Shown here: in pieces, positions 1 to 8,669 of the stretch | Layout: each line of letters opens with the position of its first letter | Numbering within the stretch: the first letter of the stretch is position 1 | Source of the DNA: Flammeovirgaceae bacterium UBA1842 | GTDB taxonomy: Bacteria; Bacteroidota; Bacteroidia; Cytophagales; Cyclobacteriaceae | DNA: 64,000 bases | NCBI GenBank assembly: GCA_002338655.1 | Contig: DDIU01000022.1 | Coordinates: 87,083 to 151,082 of the forward strand | Reading direction: 5' to 3' | Notes under the pieces: model-generated | Seen by the model: the letters and a program-made list of their open reading frames with translations, nothing else | The model's database searches: none | Told to the model about the DNA's origin: nothing | Position numbers and translations under genes: made by a program

Positions 1-594
1 GAAAAACTAGCCACAAGAAAAAAAGACTTTAACCAAGTTGAGTATCCTGACATTGATATCAGAATCATTGATGACCTTAATGAGGAATCTTTAAAAATGC
101 TTGATGCTCATCTATCAGAATCGATAATACTGATGCTTACAGATACCGAAAACCTTTTGCTGTGTGAATTGATCTATGAAAAGGTTGGAACCAAAGATGT
201 GATAGTTCGCTTAAATCATCGATATAATTTTGATAAGTTCCACCAGCTCGGGGCACTAATTGTTGATCCCTCTACAGCAATTGTTAGTTTGCTTGATCAC
301 TTTGTTAGATCGCCACAAGCCACTTCATTGCTACTGGGAATGCAAGAAGGGCAGGATACTATTGATCTGGAGGTGCTGAATAAAGATTTGTATGGCCTTC
401 CGCTGAGGGATCTGAGATTACCAGCAGATGTGATCATTTTATCATTGAGGAGAAAAGGCCAAATGATTATTTCACATGGTTATACAAGGCTTAGAAGAGG
501 TGACTGGATCACTATGGTTGGGTCAAAAGAAAGTCTCAATAAAATGACATTACTATTTGACAGTACAACGGTCTTTGATAAAAACAGTAATTAA
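1..594 (+). CDS. Cation/proton antiporter or K+ channel, C-terminal TrkA (RCK) part; 5' end outside window
   Basis: The reading frame is open from the first base to the TAA at 592-594, so only the last ~197 codons are present and the ATG at 97 is probably internal. What remains looks like the end of a TrkA-N/RCK nucleotide-binding domain (alternating hydrophobic strands, with acidic and Leu-rich segments such as LMLTDTENLLLCELIYEK) followed by a TrkA-C domain (roughly the last 80 residues, with a LRRGDWITMVGS strand-turn). In this family such domains sit in the cytoplasm behind a membrane antiporter or channel and gate it in response to NAD(H) or c-di-AMP. The membrane part lies upstream of the window, so ion specificity cannot be judged. 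A free-standing TrkA-type regulatory protein is the alternative. Confidence 0.7.
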   Translation, partial: EKLATRKKDFNQVEYPDIDIRIIDDLNEESLKMLDAHLSESIILMLTDTENLLLCELIYEKVGTKDVIVRLNHRYNFDKFHQLGALIVDPSTAIVSLLDHFVRSPQATSLLLGMQEGQDTIDLEVLNKDLYGLPLRDLRLPADVIILSLRRKGQMIISHGYTRLRRGDWITMVGSKESLNKMTLLFDSTTVFDKNSN

Positions 595-620
595 TCATTG
601 ATATAAAATACTAGATTAGA

Positions 621-660
621 TAATCAAAATAATCCTTAATTTGATCATTGTTTTTGATTA
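621..660. repeat. 9-bp perfect inverted repeat abutting the histidine kinase start
   Basis: TAATCAAAA at 621-629 is the exact reverse complement of TTTTGATTA at 652-660, with a 22-nt spacer. The right arm ends directly before the ATG at 661. It could be a weak terminator for the antiporter gene, an operator or an RNA hairpin at the kinase start. The stem is AT-only apart from one G-C pair per arm, so a chance occurrence is possible. Confidence 0.35.
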
Positions 661-2388
661 ATGATACCTGAAAACAAAATGTCTGTTGATAAAAATATGA
701 ATCATATAGGTTCTTGGTCAAAAGAGAGGCGCAATACGTTGACAAAGCAAATTGCTTATTTGTCGATAGCGATTACTTTATTCTATCTGGTATTCGATTA
801 CCTATCCGGCAATTACGATTATCTACCGTATTATCTTATCCTATTATTTGGTAGTCTATTGAGTATTGGGTTGTTAAGGTTTAAGCGGCACACCCTAGCC
901 AAAGTCAGTTTAATGCTATCTGGATTGTTAGTACTCAGCATTTTTTCAGCTTGGGAAACTACCCAAACGGGTGTGTTTATGTATTTCTTGGTAGTAGCAG
1001 TGGCTTCATTAACGTTGTTTGGTGCGGAGGAAATGCTAAGTGCTTTATTAATAGGTACGCTAAATATTGGGGTATTCTATGTAGTCAATTTTTCCGATTG
1101 GATCTATTTTGAACCACTAGAGCTTACACAGGATTATATTGATTCAAGCTTAATGATCAATTTTTGTATAAGTCTCGTAGCGCTTATGACGATGGTTTAT
1201 CATGTACTGTCTATCAGTGCTAGGTATGAAATTAAGATGAACAAGTCACAGGAAGAGTTGATCACTTTAACTAATGAACTTACAGAAAGTAGAAACCGCT
1301 TTGAATTGGCCATTAAAGGGTCCAGCGCAGGTATTTGGGACTGGAATATTATTGAAGATGAACTTTATATAAGCCCATTGTTGGCACTAATGTTAGGCTA
1401 TGAAGGAGACAAATACCTTGATTTAAACTATCAAAGATTTATCAATATTTTGGATCCCAGTGAAGTAGAAGTATTTAATAAAAAACTGGATGCACATTTA
1501 TACAAAGGAGAGCCATTTTCTCTTGAGCTAAAGTTAAGAAAAGTGGGGAATCAATATATATGGGTATTGTTAACGGGGCAGGCGGAGTGGGATGAAAACG
1601 GTAAGCCAATGAGGATGGTAGGAACAGTTCTTGACATTGACGATAGACAGCATGCATTTAAGAAAGTAAATGAGCAAAATAAGCTACTAGCCAAAACGAA
1701 TGATGAATTAGACAAGTTCGTATATAGCACTTCACATGATCTACGTGCCCCGCTTAGTTCCATATTGGGGCTGGTGAAAATTGCCGAATTATCCAATGAC
1801 CCCAATGAACTGGCAAAATGTATGCGGATGATAGAGAAAAGCATCCATACCTTAAATGGCTTTATAAGTGATATAATCGACTACTCCAGAAATACACGCT
1901 TGGGTTTGGATATGGAAAAATTCCAGTTAAAAGAACTTATTGATGGGGTTATTGAAGGGTTAAGGTATTTTGAAAAAAGTGAAACCATTGACTTTAAGGT
2001 TAATTTGTCGGATGATATTGAGATCGTTTCAGACTTGGTGAGATTGAAAATTGTGCTCAATAATTTAATTTCCAATGCCATTAAATACCATAATTATTCA
2101 CAAGCTCACCCTACAATTGTTATCGATTTTGAAGAGGGGAACGACAGTGTAACCATTAAAATAACTGACAATGGAACAGGCATTGACCCTAAATTGAAGG
2201 ATCGGATTTTCGACATGTTTTTCCGTGCTACCGAAAAGTCCGAAGGTTCAGGGCTTGGCCTTTACATAGCTAAAGAGATGATCACAAAACTGAGTGGGCA
2301 GCTCACCTGCAAGAGTGAACAGGGCAAAGGCACCACTTTCATAATTGAAATCCCAAAAAATGAAGCATTGCCAACAGCCGATGCATAG
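661..2388 (+). CDS. Membrane-bound PAS sensor histidine kinase
   Basis: The protein has 575 residues. About six hydrophobic segments lie at residues ~30-185. A PAS domain of the PAS_3 type follows (~211-335, with the typical AGIWDWN start and ...VGTVLDIDDR end). Next is a HisKA dimerisation domain with the phospho-acceptor His359 in STSHDLRAP, and then a HATPase_c domain with an N box (LNNLISNAIKYHN), a G1 box (DNGTGID) and a G2 box (GSGLGLYIAKEM). All catalytic boxes are intact. It should autophosphorylate at the inner membrane and pass phosphate to a response regulator. No receiver-domain gene is adjacent, so it is an orphan kinase here. Stimulus unknown. A start at Met7 is also possible. 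Confidence 0.9.
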   Translation: MIPENKMSVDKNMNHIGSWSKERRNTLTKQIAYLSIAITLFYLVFDYLSGNYDYLPYYLILLFGSLLSIGLLRFKRHTLAKVSLMLSGLLVLSIFSAWETTQTGVFMYFLVVAVASLTLFGAEEMLSALLIGTLNIGVFYVVNFSDWIYFEPLELTQDYIDSSLMINFCISLVALMTMVYHVLSISARYEIKMNKSQEELITLTNELTESRNRFELAIKGSSAGIWDWNIIEDELYISPLLALMLGYEGDKYLDLNYQRFINILDPSEVEVFNKKLDAHLYKGEPFSLELKLRKVGNQYIWVLLTGQAEWDENGKPMRMVGTVLDIDDRQHAFKKVNEQNKLLAKTNDELDKFVYSTSHDLRAPLSSILGLVKIAELSNDPNELAKCMRMIEKSIHTLNGFISDIIDYSRNTRLGLDMEKFQLKELIDGVIEGLRYFEKSETIDFKVNLSDDIEIVSDLVRLKIVLNNLISNAIKYHNYSQAHPTIVIDFEEGNDSVTIKITDNGTGIDPKLKDRIFDMFFRATEKSEGSGLGLYIAKEMITKLSGQLTCKSEQGKGTTFIIEIPKNEALPTADA

Positions 2389-2405
2389 CAATTAGATCAT
2401 TTTCC

Positions 2406-2413
2406 TATCTTTG
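2406..2413 (+). promoter_or_regulatory. Bacteroidota-type -7 box (TATCTTTG) for glyS
   Basis: TATCTTTG matches the TAnnTTTG -7 consensus of the Bacteroidota primary sigma factor. It ends only 6 nt before the ATG at 2420, so the predicted transcript would start at or very near the start codon. The TTG at 2411-2413, which could be mistaken for a start codon, is the end of this box. No clear -33 TTG is present at the usual distance. Confidence 0.55.
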
Positions 2414-2419
2414 CGCCTT

Positions 2420-3964
2420 ATGGCGAATCAAGACGATAATTTGTTGAAAAAGATAATTTCTCATGCTAAGGAATATGGTTTTATATTCCCTTCCAGTGAG
2501 ATATATGATGGCTTAGCAGCTGCTTATGACTACGGGCAGAATGGAGTGGAGCTTAAAAATAATATCAAATCATTTTGGTGGAAAGCCATGGTGCAGATGA
2601 ATGAAAATATTGTGGGCATAGATGCCTCCATATTTATGCACCCAACTACCTGGAAAGCATCTGGGCATGTGGATGCCTTTAATGATCCTTTGATTGATAA
2701 CAAAGACTCGAAAAAGAGATATCGGGCAGATGTTCTGGTTGAGGAATACATAGCCAAAATTGAGGGGAAAATTGACAAAGAAGTAGATAAAGCTGCGAAG
2801 AGATTTGGTGATTCGTTTGATAAAGATCAGTATCTGGCTACAAACCCAAGGGTAATGGGTTATGCAGAGGAGATTGCCTCCATCAATAAAAGGATGAAGG
2901 AAGCAATAGAGCAGGAGAATCTTGCAGAGGTAAAAAAATTAATCGAAGACTTAGGTATAGTAGATCCTGTTTCGGGTTCAAAAAATTGGACAGACGTACG
3001 TCAGTTCAACCTGATGTTTTCTACAGAACTAGGCTCTGTGGCTGATGGTGCCAGTAAAATTTATCTTAGACCTGAAACAGCACAAGGCATTTTTGTTAAT
3101 TTTTTAAATGTACAAAAGTCGGGAAGGATGAAAATACCTTTCGGAATTGCCCAAATTGGGAAAGCCTTTAGAAATGAGATCATTGCTCGCCAGTTTATCT
3201 TCAGAATGCGTGAATTTGAGCAAATGGAGATGCAATTTTTTGTAAAGCCAGGCGATGAAATGGAATGGTATGAGCACTGGAAAAATAAGCGAATCCAATG
3301 GCACAAAACATTAGGCCTAGGTGAAGATAACTATCGATTCCATGATCATTTGAACCTTGCTCATTATGCTAATGCCGCCTGTGACATAGAATTTAATTTT
3401 CCTATGGGGTTCAAGGAGCTTGAGGGGATCCATAGCCGAACGGACTTTGATTTGAAAGCACATGAAGAGCATTCTGGAAAGAAATTACAATTTTTTGATC
3501 CACAGGAAAACAAAAGCTATGTTCCTTATGTGGTGGAGACTTCCATAGGTTTAGATAGAATGTTTTTGGCAGTAATGACTTCAGCCTATAAAGAAGAGGT
3601 TTTGGAGGATGGCAGCGAACGAACATTATTAAAATTACCTGCGGCCCTAGCACCAACAAAAGTGGCTGTTTTTCCTTTGGTGAAAAAAGATGGCTTACCT
3701 GAAAAAGCACATGAAATCATTGACCTGCTTAAATTGGATTTTAGCTGCCAGTATGATGAAAAGGATGCCGTTGGTAAGCGATACCGTAGACAAGATGCTG
3801 TTGGTACACCTTATTGCGTCACCGTTGATCACCAGACATTGGAAGATAACACTGTGACCATACGGGATAGGGATACCATGCAACAGGAAAGGATTGATAT
3901 CACCCAATTGCACAGTCGGGTGGCTGATTTGGTGTCCTTGAGTCGATTATTGAAACAACTGTAG
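2420..3964 (+). CDS. glyS: Glycyl-tRNA synthetase, single-chain class II (dimeric type)
   Basis: This 514-residue protein is the homodimeric GlyRS type (GlyQS), not the alpha/beta bacterial type. It joins glycine to tRNA-Gly in the cytoplasm. Visible landmarks are the N-terminal YGFIFPSSEIYDG segment, the motif 2 region RPETAQGIFVNF and FRNEI...FRMREFEQMEMQFF (~215-275), the motif 3 region ETSIGLDRMFLAV (~380), and a C-terminal anticodon-binding domain starting at KVAVFPLVKK and running to the end. Length fits the family. The start is the ATG at 2420. The upstream in-frame TTG at 2411 belongs to the promoter box and would add only MRL. The stop touches the next gene. Confidence 0.95.
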   Translation: MANQDDNLLKKIISHAKEYGFIFPSSEIYDGLAAAYDYGQNGVELKNNIKSFWWKAMVQMNENIVGIDASIFMHPTTWKASGHVDAFNDPLIDNKDSKKRYRADVLVEEYIAKIEGKIDKEVDKAAKRFGDSFDKDQYLATNPRVMGYAEEIASINKRMKEAIEQENLAEVKKLIEDLGIVDPVSGSKNWTDVRQFNLMFSTELGSVADGASKIYLRPETAQGIFVNFLNVQKSGRMKIPFGIAQIGKAFRNEIIARQFIFRMREFEQMEMQFFVKPGDEMEWYEHWKNKRIQWHKTLGLGEDNYRFHDHLNLAHYANAACDIEFNFPMGFKELEGIHSRTDFDLKAHEEHSGKKLQFFDPQENKSYVPYVVETSIGLDRMFLAVMTSAYKEEVLEDGSERTLLKLPAALAPTKVAVFPLVKKDGLPEKAHEIIDLLKLDFSCQYDEKDAVGKRYRRQDAVGTPYCVTVDHQTLEDNTVTIRDRDTMQQERIDITQLHSRVADLVSLSRLLKQL

Positions 3965-4783
3965 TTGGATACAGTAGTCTTATTATTATTGATAACTTTT
4001 CCGGTGGCGGCATTGCTTTTCGGGCTTTATTCAATATTTAATGATTTCTACAAATATTTTGCTGAGGAGGTAAGGTATTGGATAAAAATCCGACAGCCTA
4101 TTTCAAAAGATCATTTAAGGATTCTCAAAAAGTATTGCGCTTATTATAATAGGCTCGACACTTCTCAAAAGCCAGAGTTTGAGCGTAAAATCCAGCGATT
4201 TATGTACTCCAAAAGATTCATCGCACGTTCTGTTCCAGTAGTTACGGCTGAAATGAGAGTGTTGATTTCTGCTAGTGCCATTCAGTTAACCTTTGCTCTT
4301 CCCGGGATTTACCTTTCTAATTTTGATAAAATATTAATCTATGCAGATTCTTATTATTCCCAGATTACTAAAAAATATCATTTGGGCGAAGTGAACCCTC
4401 GTGCAGGCATGATTATTTTGTCATGGCATCATTTTGTTCAGGGGTATGGCGACCTTGATGACGGCTATAATGTTGCTATTCACGAAATGGCCCATGCTAT
4501 CCATTTCGAAAATCTAATTAAAAATGATGAAGTGGCGTTTCTGGATCAACATGCATTAAGCAGCCTCGCTCAAATTACCAATCGTGAGTTACCTAAAATC
4601 AATAGAGGGCGACATTTATTGAGGTCTTATGCTGGTACCAATCAATACGAGTTTTTTGCTGTGACATTGGAATACTTCTTTGAGAAACCCGTAGAGTTAA
4701 ACGCTGAAATTCCCGATTTATATCAAACTATTGCGGCCCTACTTCGACAGGATCCTTTGAAATTGTATAATTTTAGCAATTAG
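3965..4783 (+). CDS. Zinc-dependent peptidase of the MtfA (DgsA anti-repressor) family
   Basis: The product has 272 residues. An N-terminal hydrophobic segment (~3-25) suggests membrane attachment. The gluzincin-type motif HEMAH gives zinc ligands His173 and His177 with catalytic Glu174, and Glu229 in QYEFFAV is the likely third ligand. The arrangement matches MtfA, which in E. coli binds the repressor Mlc and has aminopeptidase activity. No Mlc homologue is seen here, so the substrate is unknown. The gene starts with TTG directly after the glyS stop with no intergenic base, which suggests translational coupling. No ATG occurs early in the frame. Confidence 0.8.
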   Translation: MDTVVLLLLITFPVAALLFGLYSIFNDFYKYFAEEVRYWIKIRQPISKDHLRILKKYCAYYNRLDTSQKPEFERKIQRFMYSKRFIARSVPVVTAEMRVLISASAIQLTFALPGIYLSNFDKILIYADSYYSQITKKYHLGEVNPRAGMIILSWHHFVQGYGDLDDGYNVAIHEMAHAIHFENLIKNDEVAFLDQHALSSLAQITNRELPKINRGRHLLRSYAGTNQYEFFAVTLEYFFEKPVELNAEIPDLYQTIAALLRQDPLKLYNFSN

Positions 4784-4797
4784 TAAAACCAACAAGT

Positions 4798-6129
4798 ATG
4801 AATTGGGAAGATCTTCTATCAAATCAGCGGTCGCTGGAAAAAACCTTGAAACACGAAAAAAGCAGAAGTGCTTTTGAGCAAGACTATGATCGAATAATCT
4901 TTTCACACCCTTTTAGAAGACTACAGGACAAAACCCAAGTACATCCTTTGCCAGAGCATGATTTTGTACACACCAGGCTTACCCATAGCTTGGAAGTATC
5001 AAGTGTGGGGCGGTCATTGGGCAAAAAAGTGGGTGAGATAATTCTGGATAGACATAAAGAATTACAGGAGAGCTTTTCTTTTCATGATTTTGGTGCCATT
5101 GTAGCAGCGGCATCCTTGGCACACGACATAGGCAATCCTCCTTTTGGCCATTCTGGTGAGGACGCTATCTCTTGGTTTTTCAATCATGGGGCAGGACAAC
5201 AATATAAAACACTAGTCAATGAACTTGAATGGGCTGACCTCACTTCATTTGAGGGCAATGCCCAAGGATTCAGACTTTTTAATAAGGAGCGTTACCAAGG
5301 GATGAAACTTACTTTTGGTACTTTGGCAGCTTTCAGTAAATACCCCCGACAGTCAATTATCCAGCAAAAAGACCCTGCCAGACGAAGTCAAAAGAAATAT
5401 GGGTTTTTCCAAAGTGAGAAAGATATTTTCGAGGCCATAGCTGGCCAAACTGGGCTAATAAAATTTGAAGATTACAGTTGGTCAAGACACCCCCTAGCTT
5501 TTTTGGTGGAGGCAGCAGATGATATTTGTTATCATCTCATCGACATGGAAGATGGCTGCCGCATGGGACTTGTGAGTTATGAGCAGACAGTGGGGCTATT
5601 CGCTAATATCCTGAAAGAGAAATTTGATTTAGCTAAACTCAATAAGATCGATTCCATTAACGAAAGGATAGGCACATTGAGGGCATTATCAGTGGGCAAG
5701 TTAATTGACGAATGCTGCCAACTCTTCCTTGATAAAGAAAAGGAGCTACTCACAGGTGAATTTGATATTTCTCTTGTTGATGAGATTCCATCAGCATCTG
5801 TAATGGGTGATGTAATAGGTATATCTATAGAGAATATTTACCGATCAAAACACGTAATGGAAACCGAAGCAGCGGGCTTTGAGGTATTACCTGGTTTGAT
5901 GGAGGTGTTTACTGAAGCAATTATCGCTGATATACGCAAAGCGAATACAAAGAAACACGATACAATACTGCGACTTTTTCCGCCCGAGGTTTTACTTGAT
6001 ATCAATCAAAACAAGGATAATATTTATGCTGCATTGATGTGCTGTGTAGACTTTATTTCAGGAATGACGGACAGACACGCCATCTCACTATTCAGAAAAA
6101 TAAAGGGGATTTCATTGCCAAATACCTGA
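4798..6129 (+). CDS. dgt: Deoxyguanosinetriphosphate triphosphohydrolase (dGTPase)
   Basis: This 443-residue HD-superfamily enzyme hydrolyses dGTP (or dNTPs in related enzymes) to the nucleoside and tripolyphosphate, controlling dNTP pools. The metal site is visible: His63 in HTRLTHSLEV, the HD pair His109-Asp110 in SLAHDIGNPPFGHSGE, and the later Asp in VEAADDICY (~241/242). Length fits the Dgt family. It begins 14 nt after the MtfA-like gene and is probably cotranscribed with glyS. Substrate range cannot be read from sequence. Confidence 0.92.
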   Translation: MNWEDLLSNQRSLEKTLKHEKSRSAFEQDYDRIIFSHPFRRLQDKTQVHPLPEHDFVHTRLTHSLEVSSVGRSLGKKVGEIILDRHKELQESFSFHDFGAIVAAASLAHDIGNPPFGHSGEDAISWFFNHGAGQQYKTLVNELEWADLTSFEGNAQGFRLFNKERYQGMKLTFGTLAAFSKYPRQSIIQQKDPARRSQKKYGFFQSEKDIFEAIAGQTGLIKFEDYSWSRHPLAFLVEAADDICYHLIDMEDGCRMGLVSYEQTVGLFANILKEKFDLAKLNKIDSINERIGTLRALSVGKLIDECCQLFLDKEKELLTGEFDISLVDEIPSASVMGDVIGISIENIYRSKHVMETEAAGFEVLPGLMEVFTEAIIADIRKANTKKHDTILRLFPPEVLLDINQNKDNIYAALMCCVDFISGMTDRHAISLFRKIKGISLPNT

Positions 6130-6188
6130 TCATTTTGGCAAGTGAGTTTGTAGTGGGTATTTAGCCTATTCTTTAAAACTAAAATCAT

Positions 6189-6196
6189 TACATTTG
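6189..6196 (+). promoter_or_regulatory. Bacteroidota-type -7 box (TACATTTG) upstream of the RND exporter
   Basis: TACATTTG fits the TAnnTTTG consensus and lies 15 nt before the ATG at 6212. The TTG at 6194-6196, an apparent in-frame start, is part of the box. No convincing -33 element is present. Confidence 0.5.
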
Positions 6197-6211
6197 TGCC
6201 TTTATTTTCCC

Positions 6212-8647
6212 ATGTGGACTAAACTATCCCATATAATCATAAAATACAGGCTAATTTTAGTAAGCCTCTTGGTGGTCATGACCGTGTTCATGGGCTATCA
6301 TGCACGTAAGGTGGAGATGAGTTTTGAATTTGCCAAAACCGTACCAGCCGATGATCCGGACATGATCGAGCTCGAAAATTTTAGGAGCCTTTTTGGTGAG
6401 GATGGCAATTTAGTTGCCTTGGGGCTGCTGGACAGCAGTATTTATGAATACCAAAACTTTAAAAAACTTTATACCCTTAGCAAAGAACTAGATACGCTTT
6501 CGGGGGTTAATAGCGTATTATCTTTGCCCTTAATACAAAGGCTGGAAAAAGATACACTTAATAAGAAGTTTACCATTGAGCCAATATTTGCCAACGGCAT
6601 TCCAGATAACCAGAAGGATTTCGATAGCTTGTTGAACTTAGCTTTTGAACAGAAATTTTACAGTGGTCAATTGGTTAACGAAACCAATGGAGCCACCTTG
6701 GTACTCATTTCTATAAGTGCTGATGTCCTTAATTCCCCTAAACGGATAGCACTCACTCAGAAGATAATAGATTACGGCACTACTTTTGAAAAACAAACTG
6801 GTATAAAACTTCGCTATGCCGGGTTGCCTTTTGTACGATCGGTGGTGGCAAGCAGTGTTAAAAATGAAATGCAGCTATTTTTGTTGCTCTCCGTTGCGGT
6901 AACTGCATTGATTTTATTTTTCTTTTTCAGAACCTGGGATGCAGTGGTTTTCCCAATGGTGATAATAGCCATTGTGGTGGTTTGGGTCATGGGCTCCCTG
7001 GTCCTATTTGGCTATAAAATCACCATTCTCACGGGGCTAATACCTCCAGTTATTGTTGTGATAGGTATCCCAAATAGCGTGTACCTGCTTAACAAATACC
7101 ATCAGGAGTTTGAAAAGCACGGTAATAAAATAATGGCCATAAGCCGGGTAATTAGAAAAATCGGCCTTGTCACTTTGATTACCAATTTTACTACAGCCGT
7201 TGGATTTTTGGTATTGGCAAGTACTGACATTACCATATTAAGGGAATTCGGGATCGTAGCGGGGATCAATATCATGGCTACGTTCGTGGTGAGTATCATA
7301 CTTATCCCAGCTGTGTTCTCGTGGCTCCCTTCTCCCGGTGGAAAGCAACTGAAGCACCTTCAATTTAAAGGTGTCGATTTCATTCTGAATCAAATGGACA
7401 TATTGATTCACCGTCACAGGCCAATTATTTATATTGTAACTATAACGCTTATCGCCATTTCGATCTATGGTATGACTAAGATTAAGACGGTGTCCTACAT
7501 GGTTGATGACCTTCCTGCTAAAAGTGAAATAAAGCAAGACCTTTTGTTTTTCGAAAAGCACTTTAGTGGAATCATGCCGCTGGAAATAGTGGTGGATACC
7601 CAAAAGAGAAGAGGGGTAATAGACCTGAAAACGTTAAAGAAAGTAGATGAGCTGGAGCAATTTTTAGGGGCTCAAAATGATATTTCAAAACCAGTGAGTG
7701 TGGTAAGTTTTGTAAAAGCTGCAAAGCAGGCTTATTACAATAACAACCCCAATCTATACAGCCTGCCAAGCAATAGGGAGAAGAATTTTATTTTGCGTTA
7801 CATGCGCAATCAGTCTGATAGCTCTGGCCTTTTTAAGTCTTTCGTGGACTCTACACTTACGAAAATGAGAATATCAATGCAGGTAGCCGATATTGGTTCT
7901 CATAAGATGGACTCGCTCATCAAGGGGGTGGTAGAACCTAAAATAGATTCGATATTTGGTAAAACAGATATTAAATTGAGTGTGACGGGGACCACACCGT
8001 TATTTATCAAAGGCAATAAATTCCTAATAAACAACCTGTGGACAAGCTTATGTTTGGCCTTCGTAATTATTTCACTCATAATGGCAGTGCTTTTTGTCAA
8101 TTTCAGGATGATTGTAATTTCTCTTATCCCGAACGTTATCCCACTGCTGATTACGGCCGGGATTATGGGTTTTGCAGGGATTCATTTAAAGCCAAGTACA
8201 GCACTGATCTTTAGTATTGTATTCGGTATTTCCGTGGATGATTCCATTCATTACCTGGCAAAGTATCGGCAGGAGCTTTTTGCCAACAATTTTTTTGTGC
8301 CATTTGCGGTAAGCAAGAGTTTGAAAGAAACTGGCGCTAGTATGATGTACACTTCGATCATCTTGTTTGCTGGGTTTGTAATATTTGTTTTTTCTGATTT
8401 TGGCGGGACAGTGGCTTTGGGAGTTTTAACATCAATTACTTTGTTAATAGCAATGATTACTAATCTAGTGCTGTTGCCCTCACTTCTAATGACATTTGAC
8501 AACGGCAAAAGAAGTAAAAACGCCCACCCACTTATTGAGCAATATGTAGATGGGTTTTATCAGGAAGATGAGGATGAGGAAATAAATCTAGATATGATTC
8601 GTGTGGCGAAGCCGTCAAGTGATGCAAAATCAGAGGAAAACAATTAA
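6212..8647 (+). CDS. RND-superfamily (MMPL/SSD-type) membrane exporter
   Basis: The protein has 811 residues. One N-terminal transmembrane helix is followed by a ~180-residue extracytoplasmic domain and a cluster of about five helices (~220-395). The same plan is then repeated: a helix (~410-430), a second extracytoplasmic domain, and a final helix cluster (~610-770). This duplicated pattern, with conserved Gly-rich and GISVDDSIHY-type segments in the helices, marks the MMPL/sterol-sensing-like branch of the RND family. Members export lipids, hopanoids or other hydrophobic compounds using proton flow. No adaptor or outer-membrane partner is adjacent, which fits this branch better than AcrB-type drug pumps. 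Substrate unknown. The tail is acidic and cytoplasmic. The start is the ATG after the promoter box. Confidence 0.85.
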   Translation: MWTKLSHIIIKYRLILVSLLVVMTVFMGYHARKVEMSFEFAKTVPADDPDMIELENFRSLFGEDGNLVALGLLDSSIYEYQNFKKLYTLSKELDTLSGVNSVLSLPLIQRLEKDTLNKKFTIEPIFANGIPDNQKDFDSLLNLAFEQKFYSGQLVNETNGATLVLISISADVLNSPKRIALTQKIIDYGTTFEKQTGIKLRYAGLPFVRSVVASSVKNEMQLFLLLSVAVTALILFFFFRTWDAVVFPMVIIAIVVVWVMGSLVLFGYKITILTGLIPPVIVVIGIPNSVYLLNKYHQEFEKHGNKIMAISRVIRKIGLVTLITNFTTAVGFLVLASTDITILREFGIVAGINIMATFVVSIILIPAVFSWLPSPGGKQLKHLQFKGVDFILNQMDILIHRHRPIIYIVTITLIAISIYGMTKIKTVSYMVDDLPAKSEIKQDLLFFEKHFSGIMPLEIVVDTQKRRGVIDLKTLKKVDELEQFLGAQNDISKPVSVVSFVKAAKQAYYNNNPNLYSLPSNREKNFILRYMRNQSDSSGLFKSFVDSTLTKMRISMQVADIGSHKMDSLIKGVVEPKIDSIFGKTDIKLSVTGTTPLFIKGNKFLINNLWTSLCLAFVIISLIMAVLFVNFRMIVISLIPNVIPLLITAGIMGFAGIHLKPSTALIFSIVFGISVDDSIHYLAKYRQELFANNFFVPFAVSKSLKETGASMMYTSIILFAGFVIFVFSDFGGTVALGVLTSITLLIAMITNLVLLPSLLMTFDNGKRSKNAHPLIEQYVDGFYQEDEDEEINLDMIRVAKPSSDAKSEENN

Positions 8648-8656
8648 TAAATTATA

Positions 8657-8664
8657 AAGGAGGA
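8657..8664 (+). promoter_or_regulatory. Strong Shine-Dalgarno sequence fixing the GTG start of ileS
   Basis: AAAGGAGG lies 5 nt before the GTG at 8670. Good Shine-Dalgarno sequences are rare in this phylum and in this window, so this one is unusual and supports the GTG start. Confidence 0.65.
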
Positions 8665-8669
8665 AAAGG

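Noticed and set aside
2411..2419. TTG start for glyS, adding MRL
   Set aside because: The TTG is the end of the TATCTTTG promoter box. The ATG at 2420 gives the normal N-terminus. The same reasoning rejects TTG starts at 6194 and 32020.
7238..7603. 121-codon minus-strand frame in the RND exporter gene
   Set aside because: It is a shadow of a well-supported membrane-protein gene and has no plausible domain or start signal.
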